64,000 nucleotides of DNA, taken from assembly GCF_000442645.1 (NCBI RefSeq), contig NC_021915.1, forward strand, positions 2,418,001-2,482,000, in the 5' to 3' direction. Under the pieces are notes generated by a model that saw nothing but the letters and a program-made list of their open reading frames with translations, was not told the origin of the DNA and ran no database searches. Below are positions 40,293 to 49,133 of the stretch, in pieces; positions within the stretch are counted from its first letter, which is position 1; the number at the start of each line of letters is the position of its first letter. The position numbers were made by a program, and so were the translations under genes. The stretch comes from Corynebacterium maris DSM 45190. Its GTDB lineage: Bacteria; Actinomycetota; Actinomycetes; Mycobacteriales; Mycobacteriaceae.

Positions 40293-41228
40293 CTAGTCCG
40301 AGGCCTTCGGAATAAGTGTCAGTTTGCCACCTACCCGGCGCACTTCCAACCGTGCCCCGCCCACGCCGCCGACGGCGACCCCGCCTTGGCCGCGCCAGTC
40401 GACGCACAACGCCTCCACCGCGGCGACCGTGGCGGCGTTGACGGCGCCGCCGCGGGCGTGCAGCCACGCGGTGATGCGCCGCCGCCGCAGGGCCGTCGGC
40501 TGGGCGGCGAGTTCCGCGCAGTCGTCGGTGGGTGCGCCGGCCAGCTCATCCAACAGCGCGTCGTCCTCGGCGAGCTTGTCCGCCCCGGCGGCCAGCGGGA
40601 CGACCGGGTCCGCGCCGGTGATCTCCGCGAGCAGATCCATGACCCGGGTGCGCACGGCGACGCGTCGAAAAGCGGGGTCGTCGTTGTGCGGGTCGGACCA
40701 GGGCCGCAACCCGAGCTCGCGGCACGCGCCGACGGTGTCCGCCCGGCGCACCCCCAGCAACGGCCGGTGCACCTGACCCGAGACCGCACGCATGCCGGCG
40801 GGGTTGCCGCGCAGCGCGGTCAACAGCAGGGTCTCCGCCTGGTCGTCGCCGGTGTGGCCCACCAGGACGGGACGCCCGACGGCGGCCTCGCCGAGCGCGG
40901 CGTACCGGACCCGGCGCGCGGCGGCCTCCATGTTCTCCCCGCGCGGCACCTCGACGGGGCGGATCTGCGCGGCCATCCCCATCCGGGCGGCTTCGGCCGC
41001 GGCGGCGCGGGCGACGTCCCCGGAACCCGGCTGCAAGCGGTGGTCGACGATCAGCGCCTCGGCGGGGACCCCCTCGGCGGCGCAGGCGGCCAGCAGCGCC
41101 AACGAGTCGGGCCCGCCGGACAGGCCGACCAGCACGTCGCGCCCACGGTAGGGGCGCAGCGCGCGGCGGCAGGCCAGCAGGTGCGGGCTGACGCGCGGGA
41201 CGGTGATCTCGCCGATGGTCGGGGGCAT
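40293..41228 (-). CDS. tilS: tRNA(Ile)-lysidine synthase
   Basis: A 311-residue N-type ATP pyrophosphatase that converts C34 of tRNA-Ile2 to lysidine, so that it reads AUA. The PP-loop SGGPDS is at about 37-42, followed by VDHRLQPGS and GHTGDDQAETLLL. It starts one base after the dacB stop (TGAGATG); the longer frame into dacB is rejected. The length without the large E. coli C-terminal domain is normal for actinobacteria. Confidence 0.94.
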   Translation of the reverse strand: MPPTIGEITVPRVSPHLLACRRALRPYRGRDVLVGLSGGPDSLALLAACAAEGVPAEALIVDHRLQPGSGDVARAAAAEAARMGMAAQIRPVEVPRGENMEAAARRVRYAALGEAAVGRPVLVGHTGDDQAETLLLTALRGNPAGMRAVSGQVHRPLLGVRRADTVGACRELGLRPWSDPHNDDPAFRRVAVRTRVMDLLAEITGADPVVPLAAGADKLAEDDALLDELAGAPTDDCAELAAQPTALRRRRITAWLHARGGAVNAATVAAVEALCVDWRGQGGVAVGGVGGARLEVRRVGGKLTLIPKASD

Positions 41229-41229
41229 C

Positions 41230-42528
41230 TCAGGCGGTGCGCAGGACGGAGGCGAACTCGTCGAGCGCACGGCGCACGGCGAGGGCGTCGCCGCCGTCAT
41301 TGGACAGCAGGGCGAAGGTGTAGACGCGGCCGGAGTCGCCGATCACGGTCCCGGCGAGTGCGTTGGTGCCGGTCAGGGTGCCGGTTTTGGCGCGCACCCA
41401 GGCGCGGCCGGGCAGGTCGGCGTACCGGTCTTCCAGGGTGCCCACGCCCCGGGCGACGGGCAGGGTGCCGAGCAGGGGGCGCAGTTCCTCGCCGGTGGCG
41501 GCGTCGACGAGCACGTCGTCGAGCAGGGCGGGCGGGATGAGGTTGCGGTCGGAGAGGCCGGAATTGTCGACGAGCGTGACCCCGGAGACGTCGAAGCCCT
41601 GCTCCGCCAGCGCGTCGAGGGTGGCGTCGGTGGCGCCGGCGAAGCTGGCTTCCGCTCCGCGGGCGGCGGCGATTTCGCGCCCGATGGCCTCGGCCATGAC
41701 GTTGTCGGACCACTTCACCATGTGCTCGAGGCGCTCCCGCAGCGGCGGGGACTCGACGCTGGCCACCACGGTCGCCTCCGTCGGGGCCGTGACCCCGGTG
41801 ACCACGGTGGCGCCGAGGCGATCAGCCAGCGCCTGGGCGACGTCGCGGGCCGGGGTGGGGCTGCGCGGGACGTCGCCGGCGGTGGCGCCGATCCGCGCGC
41901 CGTTGAGCATGACCGGCTCCATGGGGGCGATGTAGCCGGAGGCGACGTTGTCGGGGTCCCAGCTGTCCAGGTAGCTTTCCCCCGCCCACGCGGAGACGTC
42001 CACCGCGACCTGGGCGTAGGTCTGCCCGCTGTCGGCGATCTGGGCGGCGAGGTCGTCGACGTCGTCCTGATCGAGCCAGACGTCGCCGGCGGCCTTGAGC
42101 ACCAAGGTGTCGCCGTCCGCGGCGGGGACGGCTTCGGTGGTCAGGGTGTGATCGGCCGGCAGAGTGTGGATCGCGGCGGCGGCGGTGAGCACCTTGGTGG
42201 CCGACGCGGGGGTCAGCGCCGTGGCGGAATCGGCGTCCCACACGGTCTCGCCGGCGGTGACGTCGGTGACACGGCCGTGGATGACGCCCAGCACGGGGTC
42301 GTCGGCGGCGGCGTCGAGGGCGGCGGCCAGGGCCTGGTCGTCGACCGGCGCCGGCGACTGCTGCGTCACCGGCAGAAGGGAGCGCTGCGGGTCGGCGAGG
42401 GAATAGGCCTCGCCGTGGTCGAGGTCGGAATAGCGGCCGTGGATTTCCACGCCGAGGACGGCTGCGCCGGCGACCGTCACGCCCAGCACAACGGTCATGA
42501 TTCCCGCCGTCACGTTCTTTGCCTGCAT
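41230..42528 (-). CDS. dacB: D-alanyl-D-alanine carboxypeptidase/endopeptidase (PBP4/DacB type)
   Basis: A 432-residue class C penicillin-binding protein trimming peptidoglycan cross-links. One N-terminal transmembrane or signal segment (about 8-28) exports it. Active-site motifs are SATK (Ser109, Lys112), SDN (274-276) and KTG (381-383). The start ATG at 42526-42528 is chosen; an upstream extension would run into the ppa promoter. It is the first gene of dacB-tilS-hpt and is divergent from ppa. Confidence 0.94.
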   Translation of the reverse strand: MQAKNVTAGIMTVVLGVTVAGAAVLGVEIHGRYSDLDHGEAYSLADPQRSLLPVTQQSPAPVDDQALAAALDAAADDPVLGVIHGRVTDVTAGETVWDADSATALTPASATKVLTAAAAIHTLPADHTLTTEAVPAADGDTLVLKAAGDVWLDQDDVDDLAAQIADSGQTYAQVAVDVSAWAGESYLDSWDPDNVASGYIAPMEPVMLNGARIGATAGDVPRSPTPARDVAQALADRLGATVVTGVTAPTEATVVASVESPPLRERLEHMVKWSDNVMAEAIGREIAAARGAEASFAGATDATLDALAEQGFDVSGVTLVDNSGLSDRNLIPPALLDDVLVDAATGEELRPLLGTLPVARGVGTLEDRYADLPGRAWVRAKTGTLTGTNALAGTVIGDSGRVYTFALLSNDGGDALAVRRALDEFASVLRTA

Positions 42529-42610
42529 GTGTGTCAGACTAGCGCCCGGCGCCCCGGCTACGATGTAGGAGTTCCTTCCTTTCCGTAGCCGATCACCAAG
42601 GAGATGCACC

Positions 42611-43084
42611 GTGAAGGTTGAAGTCACCGTCGAGATCCCGAAGAACTCGCGCAACAAGTACGAGATCGACCACAAGACCGGCAAGGTCTACCTGGACCGT
42701 TACCTGTTCACCCCGATGGCGTACCCGGCCGATTACGGGTACATCGACGAGACCCTCGGCGAGGACGGCGACCCGATGGACGCCCTGGTGATCACCCCGG
42801 AGCCGGTGTTCCCGGGCGTCATCGTCAAGGCGCGCATCGTCGGCGTGTTCAAGATGACCGACGAGGCCGGCGGCGACGACAAGCTGCTCTGCGTCCTCGA
42901 CGACCCGCGTTACGACGACTTCCAGGACATCGACGACGTCTCGAAGTTCACCCGCGACGAGATCGAGCACTTTTTCCTCCGGTACAAGGATCTGGAGCCG
43001 GGCAAGCACGTGCAGGGCTCCGGCTGGGGCGACAAGGCCGAGGCCGTCAAGATCTACGAGGAGTCCGTCGAGCGCTTCAAGTAA
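42611..43084 (+). CDS. ppa: inorganic pyrophosphatase
   Basis: A 157-residue family I soluble pyrophosphatase hydrolysing PPi to phosphate. KVEVTVEIPKNSRNKYEID is the N-terminal signature, and the metal-binding GEDGDPMDALVI holds the catalytic acids. AAGGAG lies just upstream of the GTG start. It is divergent from dacB and followed by a strong terminator. Confidence 0.96.
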   Translation: MKVEVTVEIPKNSRNKYEIDHKTGKVYLDRYLFTPMAYPADYGYIDETLGEDGDPMDALVITPEPVFPGVIVKARIVGVFKMTDEAGGDDKLLCVLDDPRYDDFQDIDDVSKFTRDEIEHFFLRYKDLEPGKHVQGSGWGDKAEAVKIYEESVERFK

Positions 43085-43112
43085 GCGTGCCGACGCCCGT
43101 GTGATCACGGCG

Positions 43113-43153
43113 CCGCCCGTTCGACCTGGGTGCAGGTCGGACGGGCGGTTTTT
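43113..43153 (+). terminator. rho-independent terminator of ppa
   Basis: A 16-bp stem (one G-U pair) with loop GGTG, followed at once by five T, starts 28 bases after the ppa stop. It is a textbook intrinsic terminator. Confidence 0.9.
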
Positions 43154-43219
43154 GCCTTCTCCGGCGGAAACGCCGCCTGACGCCTGTTCGGTTTCTCTGT
43201 CGCAGCAGGCTTCGCCCCC

Positions 43220-43309
43220 GTTACCCCATAGGCGTAACCCCATAGGCGTCGGTTTTCCTGGCTAAAGCGCGCAAAAACCCGTCCTATGGGGTTACGCCTA
43301 TGGGGTAAC
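43220..43309. repeat. 27-bp perfect inverted repeat made of tandem units
   Basis: The arms 43220-43246 and 43283-43309 are perfect reverse complements, separated by 36 bases. Each arm itself contains two tandem copies of a 13-base unit ending in ACCCCATAGGCG-like sequence. Inside the loop, GGTTTT (251-256 of this kilobase) can also pair with AAAACC. It lies between the ppa terminator and the rhodanese gene. It could be a mobile-element remnant, a repeat family member or a protein-binding cruciform. No coding role is seen. Confidence 0.85.
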
Positions 43310-43363
43310 AGCCGAGAGGCGCCCGGTATCGGCCCGGAGGGGCATTCTGGCAGACTCGACCCC

Positions 43364-43678
43364 ATGAAAAACATCACCGTGACCGAAATGGCCGAGATCC
43401 ACAAGCAGAACCCGGACGTGCAGTTCATCGACGTGCGTGAAACCGATGAGTACGCGGAGGTGCACGCCGCAGGGACCGTCAACATCCCCATGAGCGAAAT
43501 CATCGGCCGCCTCCACGAAATCGACACCAACGAAGAGGTCTACGTCATTTGCCGTTCCGGCGGGCGCTCCCTGCAGGTGTGCGAATACCTGCAGTCCACG
43601 GCCGGCGCGGAGCACCTGGTCAACGTCGAGGGCGGCACGCTGGCGTGGGTGGCCTCAGAACTGCCGACCGAAAAGTGA
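43364..43678 (+). CDS. rhodanese-like domain protein
   Basis: A 104-residue single-domain rhodanese. FIDVRETDEYAEVHAAGTVNIPM is the CH2A-like signature, and the active-site loop VICRSGGRS carries the persulfide cysteine (Cys63). It may carry sulfur or reduce arsenate-like substrates; family alone does not decide. The ATG at 43364 is preferred to an upstream start inside the inverted repeat. A promoter for the next gene begins right after its stop codon. Confidence 0.88.
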   Translation: MKNITVTEMAEIHKQNPDVQFIDVRETDEYAEVHAAGTVNIPMSEIIGRLHEIDTNEEVYVICRSGGRSLQVCEYLQSTAGAEHLVNVEGGTLAWVASELPTEK

Positions 43679-43683
43679 GTGGG

Positions 43684-43713
43684 CTGACCAATTAATGGGC
43701 GCGGGCCTATGAT
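43684..43713 (+). promoter_or_regulatory. candidate sigma-70-type promoter for marR-pls-like operon
   Basis: CTGACC (43684-43689) and TATGAT (43708-43713) are separated by 18 bases. The expected start is near 43720, shortly before the MarR coding region. CCAATTAATGG between them is a short imperfect palindrome that could serve as an operator. Confidence 0.5.
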
Positions 43714-43751
43714 TTGAATGTGTAACGGTGGGAAGAATACCATCGCCTACC

Positions 43752-44225
43752 ATGCCGACACATTCTCTCATCCCCGTGACCCTGCTGGAATCCCCCTCCT
43801 TCCAACTTGAGCGGCTGCGTCGCCGCACCCGCGAGGAGGTCGAAGACGCCCTGGCCGAGCGCCGGACCACCCTGCGCGAATACTGGGTGCTGACCTGCCT
43901 GATTTCCGCGACCGCCTCCTCGCAGTCTGCGCTGTCCGAGGCCCTGGCCATCGACGCCTCCGACATGGTGCGGCTCATCGACGCCCTCGAGGAGCGTGGC
44001 TGGGCCAAACGCGAGCGCGACGCCCAGGACCGCCGCCGTCAGATCGTGGCCGTGACGAAGAAGGGCCAAAAAGCCCACGGCGATCTGGTTGACCTGGTCA
44101 CCGAAGCCGAAGACCGGGCCCTGGACGCGTCCACGAATAAGCAGCTGAAGCATCTGCGCAAGCTGGCCTCCTCCATCCTCGCCGCCGAGGAAGAAGCGGC
44201 CGGGGAGGATCCCGCACAGCCGTGA
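43752..44225 (+). CDS. MarR-family transcriptional regulator
   Basis: A 157-residue winged-helix regulator. LREYWVLTCLISATASSQSALSEALAIDASDMVRLIDALEERGW is the expected helix-turn-helix run, and AKRERDAQDRRRQIVAVTKKG the wing. Its TGA overlaps the GTG of the following NRPS-like gene (GTGA), so the two are translated together. This makes it the probable local regulator of that enzyme. A GTG 24 bases upstream (43728) is an alternative start; neither has a strong ribosome site. Confidence 0.86.
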   Translation: MPTHSLIPVTLLESPSFQLERLRRRTREEVEDALAERRTTLREYWVLTCLISATASSQSALSEALAIDASDMVRLIDALEERGWAKRERDAQDRRRQIVAVTKKGQKAHGDLVDLVTEAEDRALDASTNKQLKHLRKLASSILAAEEEAAGEDPAQP

Positions 44226-47200
44226 CCGACCCGCTCGAACCGCAATTCTTACGCGGCCCGTACGCCCCGGCGCCGCGCACCCTGTACGACGTCCTGGCCA
44301 CCACCGCCGCGCGCCACCCCGACGCCGCCGCCATCGACGACGGCGACGACGTCCTGACCTATTCCGAACTCATGGCCGCGGTCCACGTGTGGGCCGATGA
44401 GCTGCACGCCAACGGCTTGCGCCGCGGCGACCGCGTGGGCGTCCGGATGACTTCCGGGCACAAAGAGCTCTACATCGCCATCCTCGCGACTCTCGCCGCC
44501 GGCGCCGCCTACGTCCCCGTCGACGCCGACGACCCGGACGAACGCGCCGAACTCGTCTTCTCCGAGGCCGGCATCCACGCCGTCTTCACCGACGACGGCT
44601 TCCGCATGCTCACCCACCGCACCCATGACGGCCGCGTCGACGTCGAACGCCCCCACCTGCAGGACGACGCCTGGATCATCTTCACCTCCGGCTCCACCGG
44701 CAAACCCAAGGGCGTGGCGGTCTCCCACCGCTCGGCGGCCGCGTTCGTCGACGCCGAGGCAGAACTCTTCCTCGTCGACTCCCCCGGCGGTCCCCTGGGC
44801 CCCGAGGACCGTGTCCTGGCCGGGCTGTCCGTCGCCTTCGACGCCTCCTGCGAGGAGATGTGGCTGGCTTGGGGTCACGGCGCCTGCCTGGTTCCGGCGC
44901 CACGTACGCTCGTGCGCTCCGGCATGGATCTAGGGCCCTGGCTGATCCGCCGCGACATCACCGTCGTTTCCACCGTCCCGACCCTGGCCGGCCTGTGGCC
45001 CGCCGAGGCCCTCGACCACGTCCGCCTGCTGATCGTGGGCGGCGAGGCCTGCTCCCAAGAACTCGTGGAGCGTTTGGCCACCGAGGACCGTGAAATGTGG
45101 AACACCTACGGGCCGACCGAGGCGACCGTCGTCGCCTCCGCCGCGCGCCTGTACCCGGGGCAGCCCGTCGGCATCGGCACCGCCCTGGCCGGCTGGGACC
45201 TGGTCGTCGTCGACGAACGCGACCAGCCCGTCGCCGAGGGCGAAGTCGGGGAACTCGTGATCGGCGGCGTGGGCCTGGCCCGCTACCTCGACCCCGAGAA
45301 AGACGCCGAGAAATACGCCCCCATGCCGTCCGTCGGCTGGGAGCGCGCCTACCGCTCGGGCGACCACGTCCGCCTGGAGGCCGACGGTCTTTATTTCATC
45401 GGACGGGTGGATGACCAAGTCAAGATCGGCGGCCGCCGCATCGAACTCGGTGAAGTCGAGGCCAACGTCGCCGCCCTGGACAACGTCTACAACTCCGCCG
45501 TCGCCGTCCAAAAGACCGGCGCCGACCAGAACGTGCTCGTCGGCTACGTCTCCCTGGCCGATCCGACGGTCGAGTTCGACCACCGCGCAGCCACCGAGCG
45601 GCTCGCCGACACCATGCCCGCGGCGCTGGTGCCGCGCATCCACGTCATGGAAGAACTGCCGATCCGCACCTCCGGCAAGGTGGACAAGAAGGCCTTGCCC
45701 TGGCCGTTGCCGGACGTGGGCGTGGCCGCCGGACTGAGTCCCACCGAGGCGTGGCTGGCGGAACTCTGGGTCGACGTGCTCGGCGTGAGCATCGACGGCC
45801 CGGACGCGGACTTCTTCTCTCTGGGCGGCTCCTCCCTCGCGGCGGCCACCCTCGTCGGCCGCATCCGCGACCGCGTGCCCACCATGTCCGTGCGCGACCT
45901 CTACGACCATCCGCGCCTGGGCGCACTCGCCGAGCGCGTGGCGGTCGTCGCGGCAGAGGCCGGCGTCGACTTAGAGACCGACGAGCAGGTCCCCGAGCGC
46001 GCCGTCCGCCCCGTCGGAGCCGGCGCCCGCATCGCACAGTCGCTCTTTCAAGTGGTCGCCGCCACGCTGCAGGCCGCCACCTGGGTGTCGTGGCTGCTAC
46101 TGATCAGCAACGTCGCCGCCGCACTGGACCTCAGCTGGGCCGTGCATACCCCGTGGTGGATCGTCGCGACGGTGCTCGTCGTCTTCGGCACCCCCATCGG
46201 CCGCATCCCCATCGGCGCGTTCGGCGCCCGGCTGCTCACCGCCGGGATCGCCCCGGGCGAGTACCCGCGCGGTGGCGGCGCCCACCTGCGCATCTGGGCC
46301 GCGGAACGGTGGGCGGACGCCTCCGGCTCTCGCGGCATCGCCGGCGCCACCTGGGTCAACGGCTACGCTCGCCTGCTCGGCGTACGCCTGGGCAAGGGAG
46401 TGGACCTGCACACCTTGCCGCCGGTCACCGGCCTATTGACCATCGAGGACCATGCCGCGGTCGAGCCGGGCGTGGATCTGACGGGTTATTGGGTCGACGG
46501 CGACGTCCTGCGCGTCGGGGCCATCACCATCAAACGCGAAGCCCGCATCGGCGCCCGTTCGCACCTGCTGCCGGGCGCCGTCATCGGTGAACGCGCCCAC
46601 GTCGAGGCCGGTTCGACCGCCACCGGCCGCACCCCCGTCAAGGCCGGTTCCCGCTGGTCGGGCTCGCCGGCGGCGAAGGTCGGCCGCTCCAAGCACCGCT
46701 TCCCGGACGCCCACCCGCCGCGCCGCCCCTACTGGGTCATGTTTTACGGGGCGACGTCGATCGGCCTGGCTCTGCAACCGTTGGTCGCGCTCGCCCTCGG
46801 CGTCGCACTGGTCGTCTGGCTGCTGGAGGCGACCGGCGGCAACGCGCTGATCGGCGCGATGCTGTTCGCCCCGCTCGGCGCGCTGCTGGCGTTCGCCGCG
46901 TACATGTTCATGACCTGGCTCGGCGTGCGCGTGGTCTCCCTCGGCCTGCGGCCGGGCGTGTTCCCCGTGCGCTCCGCCCAAGGCTGGCGGCTGTGGACCG
47001 TCGTCCGGCTGCTTGACGACGCCCGCACCTACCTCTTCCCACTCTACGCCGGCCAGCTGACCCCGCTGTGGTTCCGCTCCCTCGGCGCGAAGATCGGCCG
47101 CGGCGTCGAGATGTCCACCGCGATCATGGTGCCGAAGCTCGCCGAGGTCAAAGACGGCGCCTTCCTCGCTGACGACACCCTGGTCGGCGGCTACGAGCTC

Positions 47201-48115
47201 GGCGGCGGCTGGATGCTCGCCGGCGACACGAAAATCGGTCGCCGCTCCTTCGTGGGCAACTCCGGCATCACCGGGCCGGGACGCAAATTGGCGAAAAATT
47301 CCCTGGTGGCGGTGCTGTCCTCCACCCCGAAGAAAGCCAAGTCCGGCTCCAACTGGTGGGGCAGCCCGCCGGAGCGCATGCGCCGCGTCGAAGTCACCGC
47401 CGACGGCGGCGAGGACCGCACCTACCGCCCCGGGACGAGCGTGAAAATCGCTCGCGGCGCCATCGAGACCCTGCGCCTGCTGGCGCCGATGACCTCTGCC
47501 ATGTTGCTGGCACTGGTGCTGGGCGTCTTGCAGACCGTCCACGTGGCCTACGGCTTCGGGTGGATGTGGCTGGCCTCCGGACTGACGCTCATCGCCGCCG
47601 GTCTGCTCGCCGTGCTGATCACCGTGGTGGTCAAGTGGGTGTGCGTGGGCACCCACCGCCCCGCGGATCACCCCCTGTGGAGCTGGTTCGTGTGGCTCAA
47701 CGAGCTGCAGGACGCCTTCGTCGAGGCCGTCGCCGCGCCGTGGTTCTTCAACCACACCCTGGGCACCGGCGAGCTGAACGTCGCCCTGCGCATGCTGGGC
47801 GTGAAGATCGGCCGGGGCGCCTGGATAGAAACCTACTGGTTCCCCGAAACCGACCTGTGCACGGTCGGCGAGGGCGGCACCGTCGGCCCCGGCACCGTCG
47901 TGCAGACGCACCTGTTCCAGGACCGGGTCATGAGCCTGGACCACGTCACCGTCGAAGCGGGCGCCACCTTGGGCGCCCACTCCGTGGCGCTGCCGGCCGC
48001 CGTCATCGGCCGGGGCGCGAGCATCGGTCCCGGTTCATTGGTCATGCGCGGCGATCAAGTGCCGGCCAACACCGACTGGCAGGGCAACCCCATCGAGCCG
48101 GTGCCGCGCGCTTAG
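44222..48115 (+). CDS. Pls-like single-module NRPS (adenylation, carrier, membrane and three beta-helix domains)
   Basis: A 1297-residue membrane enzyme. An adenylation domain spans about 1-495 (IIFTSGSTGKPKGVAV, NTYGPTEATVV, YRSGDHVRLE, RTSGKVDKKALPW). A carrier domain spans about 505-575 with the phosphopantetheine serine in LGGSSL (Ser538). Three transmembrane pairs (about 612-668, 838-900, 1083-1140) alternate with three domains rich in left-handed beta-helix hexapeptides (about 690-815, 950-1050, 1190-1297). No condensation or thioesterase domain is present. This is the plan of epsilon-poly-L-lysine synthetase Pls and of TIGR02353 proteins. It should activate an amino acid and join monomers at the membrane; the monomer is unknown. 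It overlaps the MarR gene. Confidence 0.87.
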   Translation: MTDPLEPQFLRGPYAPAPRTLYDVLATTAARHPDAAAIDDGDDVLTYSELMAAVHVWADELHANGLRRGDRVGVRMTSGHKELYIAILATLAAGAAYVPVDADDPDERAELVFSEAGIHAVFTDDGFRMLTHRTHDGRVDVERPHLQDDAWIIFTSGSTGKPKGVAVSHRSAAAFVDAEAELFLVDSPGGPLGPEDRVLAGLSVAFDASCEEMWLAWGHGACLVPAPRTLVRSGMDLGPWLIRRDITVVSTVPTLAGLWPAEALDHVRLLIVGGEACSQELVERLATEDREMWNTYGPTEATVVASAARLYPGQPVGIGTALAGWDLVVVDERDQPVAEGEVGELVIGGVGLARYLDPEKDAEKYAPMPSVGWERAYRSGDHVRLEADGLYFIGRVDDQVKIGGRRIELGEVEANVAALDNVYNSAVAVQKTGADQNVLVGYVSLADPTVEFDHRAATERLADTMPAALVPRIHVMEELPIRTSGKVDKKALPWPLPDVGVAAGLSPTEAWLAELWVDVLGVSIDGPDADFFSLGGSSLAAATLVGRIRDRVPTMSVRDLYDHPRLGALAERVAVVAAEAGVDLETDEQVPERAVRPVGAGARIAQSLFQVVAATLQAATWVSWLLLISNVAAALDLSWAVHTPWWIVATVLVVFGTPIGRIPIGAFGARLLTAGIAPGEYPRGGGAHLRIWAAERWADASGSRGIAGATWVNGYARLLGVRLGKGVDLHTLPPVTGLLTIEDHAAVEPGVDLTGYWVDGDVLRVGAITIKREARIGARSHLLPGAVIGERAHVEAGSTATGRTPVKAGSRWSGSPAAKVGRSKHRFPDAHPPRRPYWVMFYGATSIGLALQPLVALALGVALVVWLLEATGGNALIGAMLFAPLGALLAFAAYMFMTWLGVRVVSLGLRPGVFPVRSAQGWRLWTVVRLLDDARTYLFPLYAGQLTPLWFRSLGAKIGRGVEMSTAIMVPKLAEVKDGAFLADDTLVGGYELGGGWMLAGDTKIGRRSFVGNSGITGPGRKLAKNSLVAVLSSTPKKAKSGSNWWGSPPERMRRVEVTADGGEDRTYRPGTSVKIARGAIETLRLLAPMTSAMLLALVLGVLQTVHVAYGFGWMWLASGLTLIAAGLLAVLITVVVKWVCVGTHRPADHPLWSWFVWLNELQDAFVEAVAAPWFFNHTLGTGELNVALRMLGVKIGRGAWIETYWFPETDLCTVGEGGTVGPGTVVQTHLFQDRVMSLDHVTVEAGATLGAHSVALPAAVIGRGASIGPGSLVMRGDQVPANTDWQGNPIEPVPRA

Positions 48116-48124
48116 CTCGGCCGG

Positions 48125-48143
48125 GGCCTCCCCTCCGGAGGCC
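48125..48143 (+). terminator. short hairpin after the Pls-like gene
   Basis: A 7-bp stem GGCCTCC/GGAGGCC begins 9 bases after the stop. There is no T-run; termination is only possible. The rest of the interval up to 48392 shows no gene or clear site beyond an AT-rich patch at 48285-48300. Confidence 0.4.
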
Positions 48144-48392
48144 TGGCTGAGCACGAGGGCGTGCGCCTTCTGCCGGCGACTGTAGATCTGGTCCGCGAGC
48201 AGAGCTGACTCGCGATCGGCGTGGACGTCGGGTCGCCGGGATAATCTCACCGTTACCCGGGAAACCCCACGGTCTTGTGGCATGTATTTATTTTCATTTA
48301 CGTCTGAATCCACACTGTCCGTGACCGTATGAATTGCCCCGACTTAGTGCCCTGGCCCCACCGAGCCACGGATTTTCACCATACTGGGCGGC

Positions 48393-49004
48393 ATGACTGA
48401 TACTACGTACGGCTTTAAAATCTTCGACACCACCAAGAGCGACAAAGACGGCTCCGACGCCCCCGTCCACCACAGCGGAGACGGTTACGCCAGCCGCGAC
48501 GAGGCGTGGCAGGCGATGATGACCGCCTTCCGCAATGACGACGGCTTTCCGACGGACAACGCCTTCCTCAAGGCCCTCGAAGGCGCCGGCCGCCGCAACC
48601 CCATGACCCCGACCTCCATCGGCTACTGGCACGAGGGGTCTTCCCACCGCCTGGCGGTGCTGCTCACCGAGTCCGCCAAGAGCGCGGACGCAGCCGCCGG
48701 CGAAGCCTCCGACGCGAAGGCACAGGCGGGCACCTACGGCTTCCGCATCGCGGACACCAGCACGAAGGAATCGACCGACCCAGCAGCACCCCTCTGGTAC
48801 CGCGAAACCGGTTACCCGTCGAAGGACGAAGCCTGGGAGGCCATGGTCGGAGCCCTCAAGTCTGACCCGAAGTTCGCGGGGAACGCGGCAGTGAAGAAGG
48901 CCCTGGACTCCAGCAAGCGCCGCAACCCGATGACGCCGACCCGCATCGACTACCAGGACGGCGACCAATTCAAGGAGCTGACCGTCGAGGTCGTGGAGGA
49001 CTAA
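48393..49004 (+). CDS. protein of two tandem copies of an unrecognised domain
   Basis: A 203-residue acidic soluble protein without signal peptide. Residues 5-92 and 114-200 are clear duplicates. Each begins TYGF(K/R)I, has GY(A/P)S(R/K)DEAW(Q/E)AM in the middle and RRNPMTPT with a following beta-like segment near its end. The two are joined by an Ala/Ser-rich linker. The half-domain is about 88 residues and resembles no family I can name. It is a single gene between the Pls-like gene and a terminator. The function is unknown. Confidence 0.8.
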   Translation: MTDTTYGFKIFDTTKSDKDGSDAPVHHSGDGYASRDEAWQAMMTAFRNDDGFPTDNAFLKALEGAGRRNPMTPTSIGYWHEGSSHRLAVLLTESAKSADAAAGEASDAKAQAGTYGFRIADTSTKESTDPAAPLWYRETGYPSKDEAWEAMVGALKSDPKFAGNAAVKKALDSSKRRNPMTPTRIDYQDGDQFKELTVEVVED

Positions 49005-49029
49005 CTACCGCCCCCACTGCTCACCCTTG

Positions 49030-49063
49030 GGCCCCAACCACCGCATTTTCGGTGGTCGGGGCC
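49030..49063 (+). terminator. terminator after the duplicated-domain gene
   Basis: A 14-bp stem with one mismatch and loop CATTTT begins 25 bases past the stop codon. No T-run follows the stem. Confidence 0.6.
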
Positions 49064-49133
49064 GTACACTTATGTCCTGTCCCGACGATCCCGCCCCACT
49101 TCTGACCGCGGCGGCCCCTAGAAGGATGACTCC

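Noticed and set aside
43105..43530. Minus-strand open frame across the inverted repeat and rhodanese gene
   Set aside because: It spans the ppa terminator and the repeat, and the rhodanese motifs are on the other strand.
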